Below, in pieces: positions 1 through 6,956 of a stretch of 52,475 nt of DNA; within the stretch, counting starts at the first letter, position 1, and the number at the start of each line of letters is the position of its first letter. The notes under the pieces were generated by a model that had not been told where the DNA came from, ran no database searches, and saw only the letters and a list, made by a program, of their open reading frames with translations. The position numbers were made by a program, and so were the translations under genes. The stretch is from Gammaproteobacteria bacterium (GTDB lineage Bacteria > Pseudomonadota > Gammaproteobacteria > Eutrophobiales > Eutrophobiaceae). The DNA lies in the NCBI GenBank assembly GCA_021773235.1, contig JAJFKL010000049.1:1-52475 (forward strand). The letters run 5' to 3'.

Positions 1-141
1 AATGACCACAAAAACTAAAAACTCAAAACTCAGGAGAGGTTATGAATCGTGATCACAGGCATGGAAGAGTTTTATGAATGTATGAATGTATGAGTTTATG
101 AATGTATGAGACGGAACTTTTTATTATGAGAAATTGTTGAG
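1..141. repeat. Terminal direct repeat, left copy
   Basis: These 141 bases are identical to the last 141 bases of the window (52335-52475). The likely meaning is a circular assembly graph cut at one k-mer, because 141 is the largest default k of the metagenome assembler MEGAHIT. A genuine short terminal redundancy is the alternative. A 16-codon ORF at 2-52 directly follows the gene that ends at 52335, with no strong evidence that it is translated. Confidence 0.95.
73..112 (+). repeat. Five-copy 8-bp tandem repeat (TATGAATG type)
   Basis: Five consecutive octamers read TATGAATG, TATGAATG, TATGAGTT, TATGAATG and TATGAGAC. Each holds an ATGA stop/start overlap. Because the period is not a multiple of three, every unit moves to another frame and no long ORF can cross. 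It lies just upstream of the HNH gene. Its role is unknown; replication slippage may have made it. Confidence 0.8.
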
Positions 142-150
142 GTTTTTATA

Positions 151-552
151 ATGGTTCATCCTTTACAGCGTAAGAGGCACAGGAAGTTTTTTCGTTCGGG
201 TAAGAAAGCCGACCCAAAGAAGCGTTTGCGGAAATGTTTTTATTGCGACCGAAAGCTTACTAGCGGGAAGTTCGGTAATAAGACATTGGATCACGCCAAC
301 CCCAAAGCACTTGGAGGGGAGGAAACTAAAGAAGAACACGGTATTAAAGGAGGGAATCTTATTGCATGTTGCAGAACATGCAATGAAGCAAAAGGCTGTA
401 TCCCGTATTATGATTGGATGACTTTTTTAGGGTATGTGAGACGAGGAGACCTCATAAGAATTGATTCAAATAGGGAAATGAGTCAGTTGTGGAATCGGGG
501 TTTTCGGCTGGGTCCGGATGGCAGTTTTTACCTGAAAAAAGAGGGGAAATGA
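151..552 (+). CDS. HNH endonuclease
   Basis: This 133-residue protein has a zinc-bound HNH fold. A CFYC knuckle (Cys29, Cys32) is followed by the catalytic-type LDHANP motif (Asp47, His48) and a CCRTCNEAKG segment that supplies the second cysteine pair and the Asn. The N-terminus is very basic, consistent with DNA binding. HNH proteins of this size act in phages as packaging-associated or free-standing homing nucleases; the sequence cannot decide between these. It starts at ATG after a short GAGG ribosome site. A 14-codon ORF (549-593) overlaps its stop codon and may be translated by coupling. Confidence 0.8.
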   Translation: MVHPLQRKRHRKFFRSGKKADPKKRLRKCFYCDRKLTSGKFGNKTLDHANPKALGGEETKEEHGIKGGNLIACCRTCNEAKGCIPYYDWMTFLGYVRRGDLIRIDSNREMSQLWNRGFRLGPDGSFYLKKEGK

Positions 553-938
553 GCCGGTTTCGTATGGCGAAGTCTAGACAAGGTACGTTTTAACAGAATT
601 CTTGTCAACGGCAAAAACAACTTTTTTTTTGTTAAGTCGGATCGTGTTACATAGTATAAAAGTTTGTGACGCTTTTAAGACGCTTTAAACAGGGGGTGTT
701 ATGTCGTGTTAGGAATTTTGTTATGTAGAGAAAAGCCTTTTTCCATAAGTAGTTAGCTTAAATAAAGACTTAAATATAACAAATAACATATTATAAAGAC
801 TTATAGAGAATATATTTATTATTATTATTATAATTATTATTTTTTTTCATTATAGGGCGGGTTCGTTCGAAATGTATGTTATATTAAATAACCATACATA
901 ATGGCTATACGAAGCCGACCCTAAATGGAGATTCTTTA
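553..938. other. AT-rich intergenic region with TTA microsatellite and palindrome
   Basis: No convincing gene lies here apart from the possible 14-codon ORF at its left edge. From about 760 it becomes extremely AT-rich, with two copies of ATAAAGACTTA and a TTA/ATT microsatellite around 815-845. An inverted repeat, ATGTATG (872-878) with CATACAT (893-899), sits just upstream of the AP2-HNH gene and looks like an operator or a weak hairpin. The region could serve replication or control, but I see no recognisable origin boxes. Confidence 0.5.
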
Positions 939-1493
939 ATGAGAAAAAGATATAAAGCGATTCTAAGACCTTGCAAAATTTTTAACGGAGAAGTAAGGGT
1001 GTTTCTAACGAAAGGAAAGAGTTGCACCGTTGATTTATCGGATAAGCATTTAGTAGAGGATTTTAATTGGTGTTTTAATTCTAACGGATACGCCTGGAGG
1101 TTTAAAGAAGGTAAACATGTTTATCTTCATCGTGAACTGATGGGAGAAATTCCTGGTTTAGTGGTCGACCATATCGACAGGAACAAACTTAATAACAGAC
1201 GTTCTAATTTACGGCATGTTACGCAGAACGTAAACTTGAGGAACACTGAAAGATGTCAGAGGTTAGGAAACCCTAAATCAAAATATAACGGAGTCACGTG
1301 GAGTGCCGCGCCGAAAAAAAAATATTCCCGGTGGCAGGTTAAACTATGGTTCAGAGGAGCAATGAATCATGTAGCATCTTCGTCATGTGAGATCGAGGCC
1401 GCTATCGCTTATGATAAAAAAATAGTTGAGTTGTTTGGAGAAGGTGACGCTAGATTAAACTTTTCTAAAGAGGAAAGGGAGACTTTCTCCTGA
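939..1493 (+). CDS. AP2-HNH homing endonuclease
   Basis: This 184-residue protein has the two-part layout of free-standing phage homing endonucleases. A central HNH_3-type nuclease motif (VDHIDRNKLNNRRSNL, about residues 84-99) precedes a C-terminal AP2-like DNA-binding domain (about 115-180, with KYNGV, W, and AIAYDKKIVELFG). The second AP2-HNH gene at 35185-35703 has the same architecture, so the phage carries two members. Both are probably selfish elements with no role in the phage cycle. Surrounding DNA is AT-rich, as is common for such insertions. The start is the ATG preceded by a weak TGGAG. Confidence 0.87.
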   Translation: MRKRYKAILRPCKIFNGEVRVFLTKGKSCTVDLSDKHLVEDFNWCFNSNGYAWRFKEGKHVYLHRELMGEIPGLVVDHIDRNKLNNRRSNLRHVTQNVNLRNTERCQRLGNPKSKYNGVTWSAAPKKKYSRWQVKLWFRGAMNHVASSSCEIEAAIAYDKKIVELFGEGDARLNFSKEERETFS

Positions 1494-1543
1494 AAAATCT
1501 TTTTTTTGTTTCAATAAAAATGGTAAATCGAGGAGGTTATAAT

Positions 1544-1999
1544 ATGTTTCAGTGTATAAAATGCGGCGTAATTTACGACGATAGCGTGTTTCACAATTGC
1601 GTTATTAAAAGTGAGCCGGTTTCACAGTATGACAAGGGAGAGCTCGAGGTTAATATTGAAGGTATTAAAAAATTTGATCCTTTAAAGGACGAGAGCAAGG
1701 GAATAAAACATGACAAAGATAAAACGAGAGCCGGTTTAGTTGTGGGGGATTTCGGTTTGGCTTTGTTAGAAGTTTCAGAAGTTGGAACGTTCGGAGAGCA
1801 AAAGTATTCAGCGAAGAACTGGCTTTTAGTTAAGGACGCGATGCAGAGGTATCATGATGCGGCTTTCAGGCATTTACTTTCAATGGAGACGGAGGAGAAC
1901 GATCCAGAGACGGGACTACCTCATATAGCCCATGCAACATGGAACTTATTAGCCTGCATAGAGTTGAGAAAGAGAGCAGAGAAGCCTAAGAAGCAGTAG
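1544..1999 (+). CDS. DUF5664-like nucleotide-hydrolase-family protein with zinc knuckle
   Basis: The first 30 residues carry a CIKCG...HNC zinc knuckle. Residues about 55-145 resemble the DUF5664 family, annotated in Pfam as a dATP/dGTP diphosphohydrolase N-terminal domain: GIKHDKDKTRAGL, then FGEQKYSAKNW, a histidine-rich RYHDAAFRHL helix, and a final HATWNLLACIEL helix. Such proteins are thought to adjust nucleotide pools in phages. The family resemblance is from memory and the enzymatic activity is inferred. The ATG at 1544 is chosen because a perfect AGGAGG sits 8 bases upstream; an earlier in-frame start lacks this. It converges with the leftward operon. Confidence 0.65.
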   Translation: MFQCIKCGVIYDDSVFHNCVIKSEPVSQYDKGELEVNIEGIKKFDPLKDESKGIKHDKDKTRAGLVVGDFGLALLEVSEVGTFGEQKYSAKNWLLVKDAMQRYHDAAFRHLLSMETEENDPETGLPHIAHATWNLLACIELRKRAEKPKKQ

Positions 2000-2011
2000 A
2001 AGGAAGTGAAT

Positions 2012-2046
2012 AAAAAAAAACCCCCGACCTCATGAAGAGGAGGGGG
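2012..2046 (-). terminator. Rho-independent terminator of the leftward operon
   Basis: On the minus strand a hairpin built from GGGGG/CCCCC and CCTC/GAGG arms (2021-2046) is followed directly by nine Ts (complement of 2012-2020). It ends the accessory operon that runs left from about 6950. It may also stop rightward transcription from 1999, though no T-run follows in that direction. Confidence 0.85.
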
Positions 2047-2056
2047 AGTGAAGGGT

Positions 2057-2152
2057 TTATTTCTTGGATCTTTTCTTTTTTCGTTTTATAAAACATCCGG
2101 AGACAAAAGCTATTAGGTAGCTAACGATTGTCCATTTGACAATAGGACTCAT
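2057..2152 (-). CDS. Small membrane protein, 31 aa
   Basis: The 31-codon frame encodes one hydrophobic segment (WTIVSYLIAFVSGCFI, residues 7-22) and a strongly basic tail (KRKKKRSKK), so it should insert with its C-terminus inside the cell. An AAAGGA ribosome site lies 7 bases upstream of the ATG, overlapping the end of the preceding gene as in a compact operon. It is the last gene before the terminator. I cannot assign a function; other small membrane peptides occur in this operon. Confidence 0.6.
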   Translation of the reverse strand: MSPIVKWTIVSYLIAFVSGCFIKRKKKRSKK

Positions 2153-2165
2153 ATATCTCGATCCT

Positions 2166-2387
2166 TTATAGGTTTGTAACGTTCTCTTCTCTAGCTTTTT
2201 TAATTGCCGGATCGAGAAAGTATTCAGTTAAAGATTTCATTCCTGCGTTATCCGCCGCTTCGATAAGTTCAGCTTTATCACTGGGGGATATATTGAATTT
2301 AAGTTGAAGCGTTTTACCTCTGACGTTTCCTTTTCCTGGGTGGCCTCCTCTTCTGGGAGCGAGAACCGTTTGTTTAGTTAAGGACAT
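2166..2387 (-). CDS. Ribbon-helix-helix-like DNA-binding protein
   Basis: This 73-residue protein has a basic N-terminus (APRRGGHPGKGNVRGK) followed by a strand-helix-helix pattern: TLQLKFNISPSDKAELIEAA, then a second helix SLTEYFLDPAIKKARE. This resembles ribbon-helix-helix repressors and DUF1778-type antitoxins, which bind operator DNA as dimers. It is the best regulator candidate I see in the window and could act on the palindromes at 7020-7074, though nothing directly links them. Its first 14 bases overlap the end of the upstream gene. Confidence 0.6.
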   Translation of the reverse strand: MSLTKQTVLAPRRGGHPGKGNVRGKTLQLKFNISPSDKAELIEAADNAGMKSLTEYFLDPAIKKAREENVTNL

Positions 2388-2547
2388 CTTTACTGACCTC
2401 CGCTATATCAAAAATTGAGAGGTCGCCCTGCTCTATCATTATACTAAGCTGTTCTGTTAGTAGACGTTTTACCTGTTCTTCACTACTACAGTTTTCCATT
2501 ATTATGTTGAGAGTAATTAGGTATTTCTTATTCTGTGGTTCTGCCAT
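2374..2547 (-). CDS. Hypothetical protein, 57 aa
   Basis: A 57-codon frame in the leftward operon, preceded by GGAGAAG at good spacing from its ATG. The product is small and acidic with two predicted amphipathic helices (EEQVKRLLTEQLSIMIEQ and LSIFDIAEVSKDVL). Its 3' end overlaps the start of the ribbon-helix-helix gene by 14 bases, suggesting coupled translation. The pairing recalls toxin-antitoxin or regulator/co-regulator gene pairs, but no motif supports either role. Confidence 0.6.
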   Translation of the reverse strand: MAEPQNKKYLITLNIIMENCSSEEQVKRLLTEQLSIMIEQGDLSIFDIAEVSKDVLN

Positions 2548-2561
2548 TTTAAACTTCTCCT

Positions 2562-2762
2562 TTAATTATTTGAAACTGGGTCGTGTTCGTACTCGACCCA
2601 GACCCAGACATCGCATGTTTCCGTTTCGTCTGGTAGGTTTTTATAGATGAAAAACTCAGCCTCTACTCTTGTCATAAATCCTAGTTTTCCTTTTCCTAAT
2701 TTTAAAACCCCGTCACAGCCACAGCCTTTTATAGAGCAAATGGTTTTTATAATGAAAGGCAT
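2562..2762 (-). CDS. Hypothetical protein, 66 aa
   Basis: This small protein carries a CSIKGCGCDG cysteine cluster near the N-terminus followed by a short alternating segment and an acidic C-terminus (VEYEHDPVSNN). Three close cysteines suggest metal binding or disulfide formation, but the fourth ligand is not obvious (a Cys lies near residue 50). It has a GGAGAAAA ribosome site 8 or so bases before the ATG and keeps the tight spacing of the operon. I do not recognise the family. Confidence 0.6.
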   Translation of the reverse strand: MPFIIKTICSIKGCGCDGVLKLGKGKLGFMTRVEAEFFIYKNLPDETETCDVWVWVEYEHDPVSNN

Positions 2763-2776
2763 CTTAGTTTTCTCCT

Positions 2777-2860
2777 TTATGGTGTGATTGAGTAGAGGAA
2801 TAGAAAAACAACCATTCCGAACGAATAAGCGAGTAATTGTACTATGAAGTCTTTAAACAT
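2777..2860 (-). CDS. Small membrane peptide, 27 aa
   Basis: A perfect GGAGGT ribosome site lies 7 bases before an ATG that opens a 27-codon frame. The peptide is almost entirely hydrophobic (FIVQLLAYSFGMVVFLFLY), which predicts one membrane span. It lies downstream of a strong hairpin at 2884-2910. The function is unknown; candidates are a membrane-stress, superinfection or toxin-like peptide, all inference. Confidence 0.55.
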   Translation of the reverse strand: MFKDFIVQLLAYSFGMVVFLFLYSITP

Positions 2861-2883
2861 TGTTTTTGACCTCCCGAGAAGGC

Positions 2884-2910
2884 GCACCCTGCTTTTTAGT
2901 GGCAGGGTGC
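2884..2910 (-). promoter_or_regulatory. Intergenic RNA hairpin (9-bp perfect stem)
   Basis: GCACCCTGC (2884-2892) and GCAGGGTGC (2902-2910) form a perfect 9-bp stem with a 9-base loop between the 333-residue gene and the 27-residue membrane peptide. Neither strand has a T-run after it, so it is not a classic intrinsic terminator. It may stabilise the 3' end of the upstream message or set relative expression within the operon. Confidence 0.6.
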
Positions 2911-2921
2911 TTGCTTAGGTA

Positions 2922-3923
2922 TTAGATAAAGTTCAGTTGTCTAGCTATGCTTTTGATCGGTCCATATTTGATCGTATGACAGCCAGCCTTTACAGTTCCT
3001 TCCTGGTCTATCCATTGAATAGAGAAAAGTCCCGCTTTAATAGTTTTTCCGTTTGCCTTGAAAGTTGTTTTTTCGGCTTTACATTTGCAGACGGTTTGCC
3101 AGATGAGCTTGGCAAAAGAGACAGGCATCGAAGCCCCTTGGCTAGTTTGGATCTCTGTGTTATCTGAGCTAATTCTTAAGAGAATAGGATCTATGAAAGC
3201 ATAATCACCTCCGATAAAAGTTTTAACGGCTTTACGGGTTTGTTTTATTTTCTTCTTTCTTTCGTTTTTCTCTTTTGACAGTTTAGCTTTTTGTCTTTTA
3301 AGCAGGTTTTCTGGAGTATTATATTTAGCGTCTAACTTTTCCCTTCTTTCCAGTTCTTTGTTTATTCTATCGAAAGGGATTTCGTCAATATAATTGATAG
3401 AACCAAACGGGAAAAGTTTAGCGTATTTAAGAGCGTCTTCTCTATGTGCTAATGCCCAATTTTTAGCCCTTTCAAAGTTTTCTTTCATCCCCAAATTTGA
3501 AGGACGACCACAGCGAAAAGATATTTCGAGTTCTTTGAGCCAGCCTTCATTCAGGTATTCTATATTTTGACGGTGGTCATAGTTAGAAGGTACGTAAAAG
3601 GTTTGTTCTGTTACTGCTCTAAGTAACATATTCTTATGGTTTTCGGTTGTTACGCTGGACTTTTGTGAGTTAATAAGACAGACGTTTTTATCTTTTATTA
3701 TTTTTCCTAACCAGTAGTGCTTACCATAGGAATAGATTGTATCTTTTTCAAAGAATACTCTGCTCGAACCTTCCCTCGGTCCATCGCTATAACCCCCTTG
3801 AAAAGGCGACCAAGATTGACCGCTAGAAACCTTTGCTGTCCTGCCATCTTCTTGGGTTTGTTGAGCAAAGACATGAAACACCATTGAAGTTGTGAAAACT
3901 TTTTTAATTCTTTTGTTAGCCAT
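2922..3923 (-). CDS. Conserved phage hypothetical protein, 333 aa
   Basis: The N-terminal part has a pattern I associate with widespread phage hypotheticals: SRVFFEKDTIYSYGKHYWLG, then a line of polar residues around SSVTTENHKNMLLRAV. The middle (about 205-245) is a very basic coiled-coil stretch (LLKRQKAKLSKEKNERKKK). The C-terminus contains KCKAEKTTFKANGKTIKAGLF. I cannot assign a function. It is the largest gene of the leftward accessory operon and follows the next gene by only five bases. Its size and charge pattern suggest a nucleic-acid-associated early protein. Confidence 0.65.
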   Translation of the reverse strand: MANKRIKKVFTTSMVFHVFAQQTQEDGRTAKVSSGQSWSPFQGGYSDGPREGSSRVFFEKDTIYSYGKHYWLGKIIKDKNVCLINSQKSSVTTENHKNMLLRAVTEQTFYVPSNYDHRQNIEYLNEGWLKELEISFRCGRPSNLGMKENFERAKNWALAHREDALKYAKLFPFGSINYIDEIPFDRINKELERREKLDAKYNTPENLLKRQKAKLSKEKNERKKKIKQTRKAVKTFIGGDYAFIDPILLRISSDNTEIQTSQGASMPVSFAKLIWQTVCKCKAEKTTFKANGKTIKAGLFSIQWIDQEGTVKAGCHTIKYGPIKSIARQLNFI

Positions 3924-3928
3924 GATTC

Positions 3929-4273
3929 TTAATCCTCCATTTCTGCTAGATAATCTTCAATTGTCATTTCGAGAAAGTCATTAACCTTCTCCTGAGTTTC
4001 TTCTAAATCGAGATACGTTTCACCGTTGTCCAGGGTAATGATTGTTTCGCCTTCTTCACTGTCGAGATAATCAACTTTGCCACATTGATATGCGACAGGG
4101 TCTGACTCTTTAAGTGAAGCTCCTCCTTTGCCACATGCTTCGCAAGTTTCAACCTGTTCTAACATTTGGTCGTATCTGGAATCAGTGTCAATTTCCTCAA
4201 CTTGGTCAAGGAAATCTTCTTTTAATTCTTTAAGCTTTTCTATTTGTTTTTGTAATTCAATCACGTCAATCAT
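3929..4273 (-). CDS. Hypothetical acidic protein with zinc knuckle, 114 aa
   Basis: The N-terminal 30 residues form a predicted coiled coil (IELQKQIEKLKELKEDFLDQVEEI). It is followed by CEACGKGG and a later CG pair (about residues 43-65), a possible incomplete zinc knuckle. The rest is strongly acidic (LDSEEGETIITLDNGETYLDLEE). The ATG has a GGAGAAC ribosome site. The acidic character could indicate a protein- or DNA-mimic partner, but this is speculation. No family is recognised. Confidence 0.6.
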   Translation of the reverse strand: MIDVIELQKQIEKLKELKEDFLDQVEEIDTDSRYDQMLEQVETCEACGKGGASLKESDPVAYQCGKVDYLDSEEGETIITLDNGETYLDLEETQEKVNDFLEMTIEDYLAEMED

Positions 4274-4305
4274 TTAAAGTTCTCCTTAATAGAAATAACA
4301 GTTAT

Positions 4306-4539
4306 TTAAAAAATATCGTTAGCCGCTATAGAATATCCGTAAGCTAATTTTTCACATTCTGTGGATTGTCGGAAACGCTTCCCTTTTTCTAAAGGAAGTA
4401 AGAAGGATACGTCTAAACCTTCGTCATAAATTCCGTGAGTATCCCCTTCAATAGACAAACCTAGAGAAGCCGAGTGTTTGTTTAACAGAATTTTTAAATC
4501 TTTTTTAAACGCATCCAGTTGTTTTTTTTCAGGTTTCAT
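4306..4539 (-). CDS. Hypothetical protein, 77 aa
   Basis: A basic N-terminal helix (KPEKKQLDAFKKDLKILLNKHSASLGL) is followed by an acidic strand-rich region (EGDTHGIYDEGLDVSFLLPL). The layout recalls small conserved proteins of phage early regions. The GGAGAACTT ribosome site fits the operon pattern. I see no catalytic motif. No gene overlaps it on either strand. Confidence 0.55.
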   Translation of the reverse strand: MKPEKKQLDAFKKDLKILLNKHSASLGLSIEGDTHGIYDEGLDVSFLLPLEKGKRFRQSTECEKLAYGYSIAANDIF

Positions 4540-4589
4540 TTTTAAGTTCTCCTTTATGGTTTATGCTTCCTGAGCTTAACGCTTCAATA

Positions 4590-4619
4590 GAGCCCATAAG
4601 CTTTTATACTTATGGACTC
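4590..4619 (-). promoter_or_regulatory. Intergenic RNA hairpin (11-bp stem)
   Basis: On the minus strand GAGTCCATAAG (4609-4619) pairs with CTTATGGGCTC (4590-4600), 11 bp with one G-U, around an 8-base AT loop. It lies just after the zinc-ribbon gene that ends at 4629. No T-run follows, so it is more likely an mRNA-stabilising or processing element than a terminator. It is the second such stem in the operon. Confidence 0.55.
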
Positions 4620-4628
4620 GATAAAGAG

Positions 4629-4808
4629 TTAATCAGAATCTTGTAAGCAGTCTGGACAAGTTATTTGATGAGGATCAGACCGCATAAAATCATATCCGCA
4701 AATGAAACAGGGGTAAGACTTATCTTTCCAAGAATCTGGGCATCCGTGTTCATGAGTATTTATTCCATTAATCGAATTACTCTGGCATTGATCACAAGGA
4801 TAAGGCAT
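4629..4808 (-). CDS. Small zinc-ribbon protein, 59 aa
   Basis: This 59-codon frame contains three CxxC pairs, CDQC (residues 5-8), CFIC (34-37) and CPDC (51-54), plus a HEHGC segment in between. That ligand content could bind one or two zinc ions. An AAAGGATTTTGAATC leader precedes the ATG, closely matching the leader of the neighbouring gene at 5514, which supports real translation. Such proteins often bind nucleic acid or host transcription factors, but the role here is unknown. Confidence 0.7.
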   Translation of the reverse strand: MPYPCDQCQSNSINGINTHEHGCPDSWKDKSYPCFICGYDFMRSDPHQITCPDCLQDSD

Positions 4809-4923
4809 GATTCAAAATCCTTTCTTGTTTAAATTCAAAATTGATCGCTTTTAATAAAAGTTTTCTTTTTATAAGCCTAGAGATTCGCTTCCTTCTTCTA
4901 TGCATTCGCATTAAAGCTTTCAT
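4792..4923 (-). CDS. Possible small basic protein, 43 aa
   Basis: The frame opens at an ATG just after the stop of the 195-residue gene and ends 17 bases inside the zinc-ribbon gene. The product is extremely basic (MHRRRKRISRLIKRKLLLK), suggesting nucleic-acid or membrane binding. A GAGGA lies upstream inside the previous gene at a rather long spacing. Position in a tightly packed operon favours it. The base composition alone could also produce such a frame, so this is tentative. Confidence 0.4.
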   Translation of the reverse strand: MKALMRMHRRRKRISRLIKRKLLLKAINFEFKQERILNHALSL

Positions 4924-4926
4924 AGT

Positions 4927-5514
4927 TTAATAATCCTCGAAAGATATTTTTAGTTGTTCATATTCTTCATGAGTAAATAGTTGTTTGAATCTTAAACCAG
5001 TTTGAATACAAGCTTGATAGATATTGTTTGCTTTGATTGAATCGGTGTCGTATCCAAAACAATCGGCCCATTCTTCAAAGCTTCCATGCTCTAAAACCTC
5101 AGAATCCGTCAGTAAGGAATATATAATATCTTTTAATAGCGGGATAGGTTGAGACTTGATAGAGAGAAGAGAGCCAAAGGAAGGAACTCTTCTGTCCTTC
5201 TCTCTCACTGGAAAAATACTGTCGTGTGACTTGGAATATCTATACACTTTGCCGTTTTCACAAGTTTTGTCGGTTATCCGTTTTTGCAAAGTTATTCGAT
5301 ATCGTGGAGAAATGCAGTCAACGTCATAGTTCAGCACATGAGCTTGACCTTGCGTATATTTAGCCGTCAGTTCCGCGTTTCCTTTTTTCAGCGTGATTCC
5401 CCAGTTTAAGTTTTTATCCTTGTTATCTTTATTTCTTGACCGGCTGAACGGGATAAACTTCGCACTGTATTCAAGATTGTTGATTGCTTGGTTTGCTATA
5501 GTTGGTCCTTGCAT
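4927..5514 (-). CDS. Conserved phage hypothetical protein, 195 aa
   Basis: The sequence matches a pattern I know from many unrelated phages: LEYSAKFIPFSRSRNKD followed by LNWGITLKKG near the N-terminus, and a C-terminal FEEWADCFGYDTDSIKA...IY..C helix region. I know of no experimentally established function for it. It sits in the early accessory operon beside the antitoxin-like protein. The GAAAGGATTTAAAATC leader is shared in style with its neighbours. I am confident it is a real gene but not of its role. Confidence 0.7.
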   Translation of the reverse strand: MQGPTIANQAINNLEYSAKFIPFSRSRNKDNKDKNLNWGITLKKGNAELTAKYTQGQAHVLNYDVDCISPRYRITLQKRITDKTCENGKVYRYSKSHDSIFPVREKDRRVPSFGSLLSIKSQPIPLLKDIIYSLLTDSEVLEHGSFEEWADCFGYDTDSIKANNIYQACIQTGLRFKQLFTHEEYEQLKISFEDY

Positions 5515-5542
5515 GATTTTAAATCCTTTCTAAAGAGAAAAA

Positions 5543-6133
5543 TTATTTGTATAGCGTACCGTCTTCTAAAAAACGGTAATTACCTTGTTCAAGTGTTTCT
5601 TTTATAGTCACATCACTTCTTAAATTGTCGTGTTCTTCTTCAAGTCTTTTATAAATCCAGCGCATAAAATCCCGCAAAGCTTCGGCTATTCCATTTTCGT
5701 GATCATCCGTGACATTGTTTGACTCCTGGTTGTAAACGCTAATATTGTTAGACCGTGGGTGATAATATCTACCTTCATGCTTGACGATAGCAGACAGGTT
5801 GTAGAAGTTTGCTTTTTGGATTCTTGATAAATTAAGTGCTATTTCATGGAGTTCTTTGTCTTCAGGCGCGTAGCTTTTTATTTTTTTAGTTGATTCTTTT
5901 TTATAAGCATACGAGCCTTCAAACATAGCTCCGTCACCTTGACTGGAAAAACCTCGAAAATAAATGTTATCAATCTCGATACCAAGAATGTAAGCAATCT
6001 CTTTCACGTCTTCAAAAACAAAATCCCACCATTCATCATACATGTTTATGTCGTTTAACCTTTCAATTGCTTTTTGTTTTGCAGAATCTTCTAACTCTTC
6101 AAAATCGTAAGTTTTAATACTTATAATTTCCAT
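5543..6133 (-). CDS. Phage protein often annotated as antitoxin of TA stability system, 196 aa
   Basis: Landmarks are an N-terminal KTYDFEELEDSAKQKAIERL helix, a WWDFVFEDVKEIA helix, and the FRGFSSQGDGAMFEGSYAY block (about residues 59-77). Proteins with this block are common in phages and often carry an automatic 'antitoxin' label with little experimental basis. I see no partner toxin. The 19 bases upstream of and including its start codon (6131-6149) are identical to those of the pentapeptide gene (6915-6933). This implies duplicated or co-regulated initiation sites. Confidence 0.65.
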   Translation of the reverse strand: MEIISIKTYDFEELEDSAKQKAIERLNDINMYDEWWDFVFEDVKEIAYILGIEIDNIYFRGFSSQGDGAMFEGSYAYKKESTKKIKSYAPEDKELHEIALNLSRIQKANFYNLSAIVKHEGRYYHPRSNNISVYNQESNNVTDDHENGIAEALRDFMRWIYKRLEEEHDNLRSDVTIKETLEQGNYRFLEDGTLYK

Positions 6134-6176
6134 TTGATTGAGTCCTTTCTATAACTGTAAAGTATGATTGCATCCA

Positions 6177-6917
6177 TTAGTTTTTATCCTTGTTTGGGGG
6201 ATTTAATTTTTCCTTCTCAGCGCATTCGTTGATGAATTTCAAAGCATCCTCATTGCTGGCTTCAAAGTTTGGGACTTTTCCATTTAAATACGGGCAAGAA
6301 GCATTGATAATTAACGCACCAGCTACAGAAGGTCCGTATCTCTTTTGAAGCTCGTAACCAGATTGCCCAGCCAAGTGAATAGCGGACCCGCATACACAGT
6401 GAGTTGACCCACACTTTCCGTGATAACTTTTCATTTCGAGAGTGAAATCTTTGGCATCCAAACTAGATTTAATGGCTGTGAATAGGTTTTCCACGACAGG
6501 GGCATCAGGCAATCCTTTTGCACCTTTGAGGTCTGCATTTATCAGGTCTGCATATCTCAGGTCTGCACTTTCGAGGTATGCACTTTCGAGGTCTGCACTT
6601 TCGAGGTTTGCACCTTCGAGGTCTGCACCTTTGAGGTCTGCACCTTCGAGGTCTGCACCTTCGAGGTCTGCACCTTCGAGGTCTGCACCTTCGAGGTTTG
6701 CACCACTCAGGTTTGCACCACTCAGGTTTGCACCTTTGAGGTTTGCACCTTTGAGGTTTGCACCTTTGAGGTTTGCGCGTTCTCCGCCTTCCTGAGATAG
6801 CAACCACTTACCGTTTAGCTCTACTTTTTTATCTAGCTCCTCTTTAGTCATTTCTTCCTCATCAGGGGCTAGCTTTCTGATTGTGTCCTTGACCAGTGTG
6901 GTTGATTGAGAGTCCAT
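6177..6917 (-). CDS. Pentapeptide-repeat protein, copy 1
   Basis: This 246-residue protein has an N-terminal helix ending in [14 protein letters not shown], about 18 pentapeptide repeats (A[N/D]LxG, roughly residues 47-135), and a C-terminal domain with [11 protein letters not shown] and [13 protein letters not shown]. Pentapeptide repeats fold into a right-handed beta helix that can mimic DNA, as in the gyrase protectors Qnr and MfpA; that role here is inference. It is the first gene of the leftward operon. A second copy lies in the opposite orientation at 49203-49949 and is about 90 percent identical in DNA over the C-terminal part. The N-terminal extension (about 32 residues) is longer than in copy 2. 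Confidence 0.9.
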   Translation of the reverse strand: MDSQSTTLVKDTIRKLAPDEEEMTKEELDKKVELNGKWLLSQEGGERANLKGANLKGANLKGANLSGANLSGANLEGADLEGADLEGADLEGADLKGADLEGANLESADLESAYLESADLRYADLINADLKGAKGLPDAPVVENLFTAIKSSLDAKDFTLEMKSYHGKCGSTHCVCGSAIHLAGQSGYELQKRYGPSVAGALIINASCPYLNGKVPNFEASNEDALKFINECAEKEKLNPPNKDKN

Positions 6918-6956
6918 TTGATTGAGTCCTTTCGAGGTTTGTTTATCAATGTAGAT

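Noticed and set aside
6540-6780. Regular repeats that look like a CRISPR array
   Set aside because: The unit is a 15-base coding repeat with no unique spacers, and it lies inside a gene.
6442-6807. Open frames on both strands with repeating [10 protein letters not shown]- or [10 protein letters not shown]-like sequence within the pentapeptide gene
   Set aside because: They arise from the 15-base period of the pentapeptide repeats; the same happens at 49259-49687. Only the pentapeptide frame makes a known fold.
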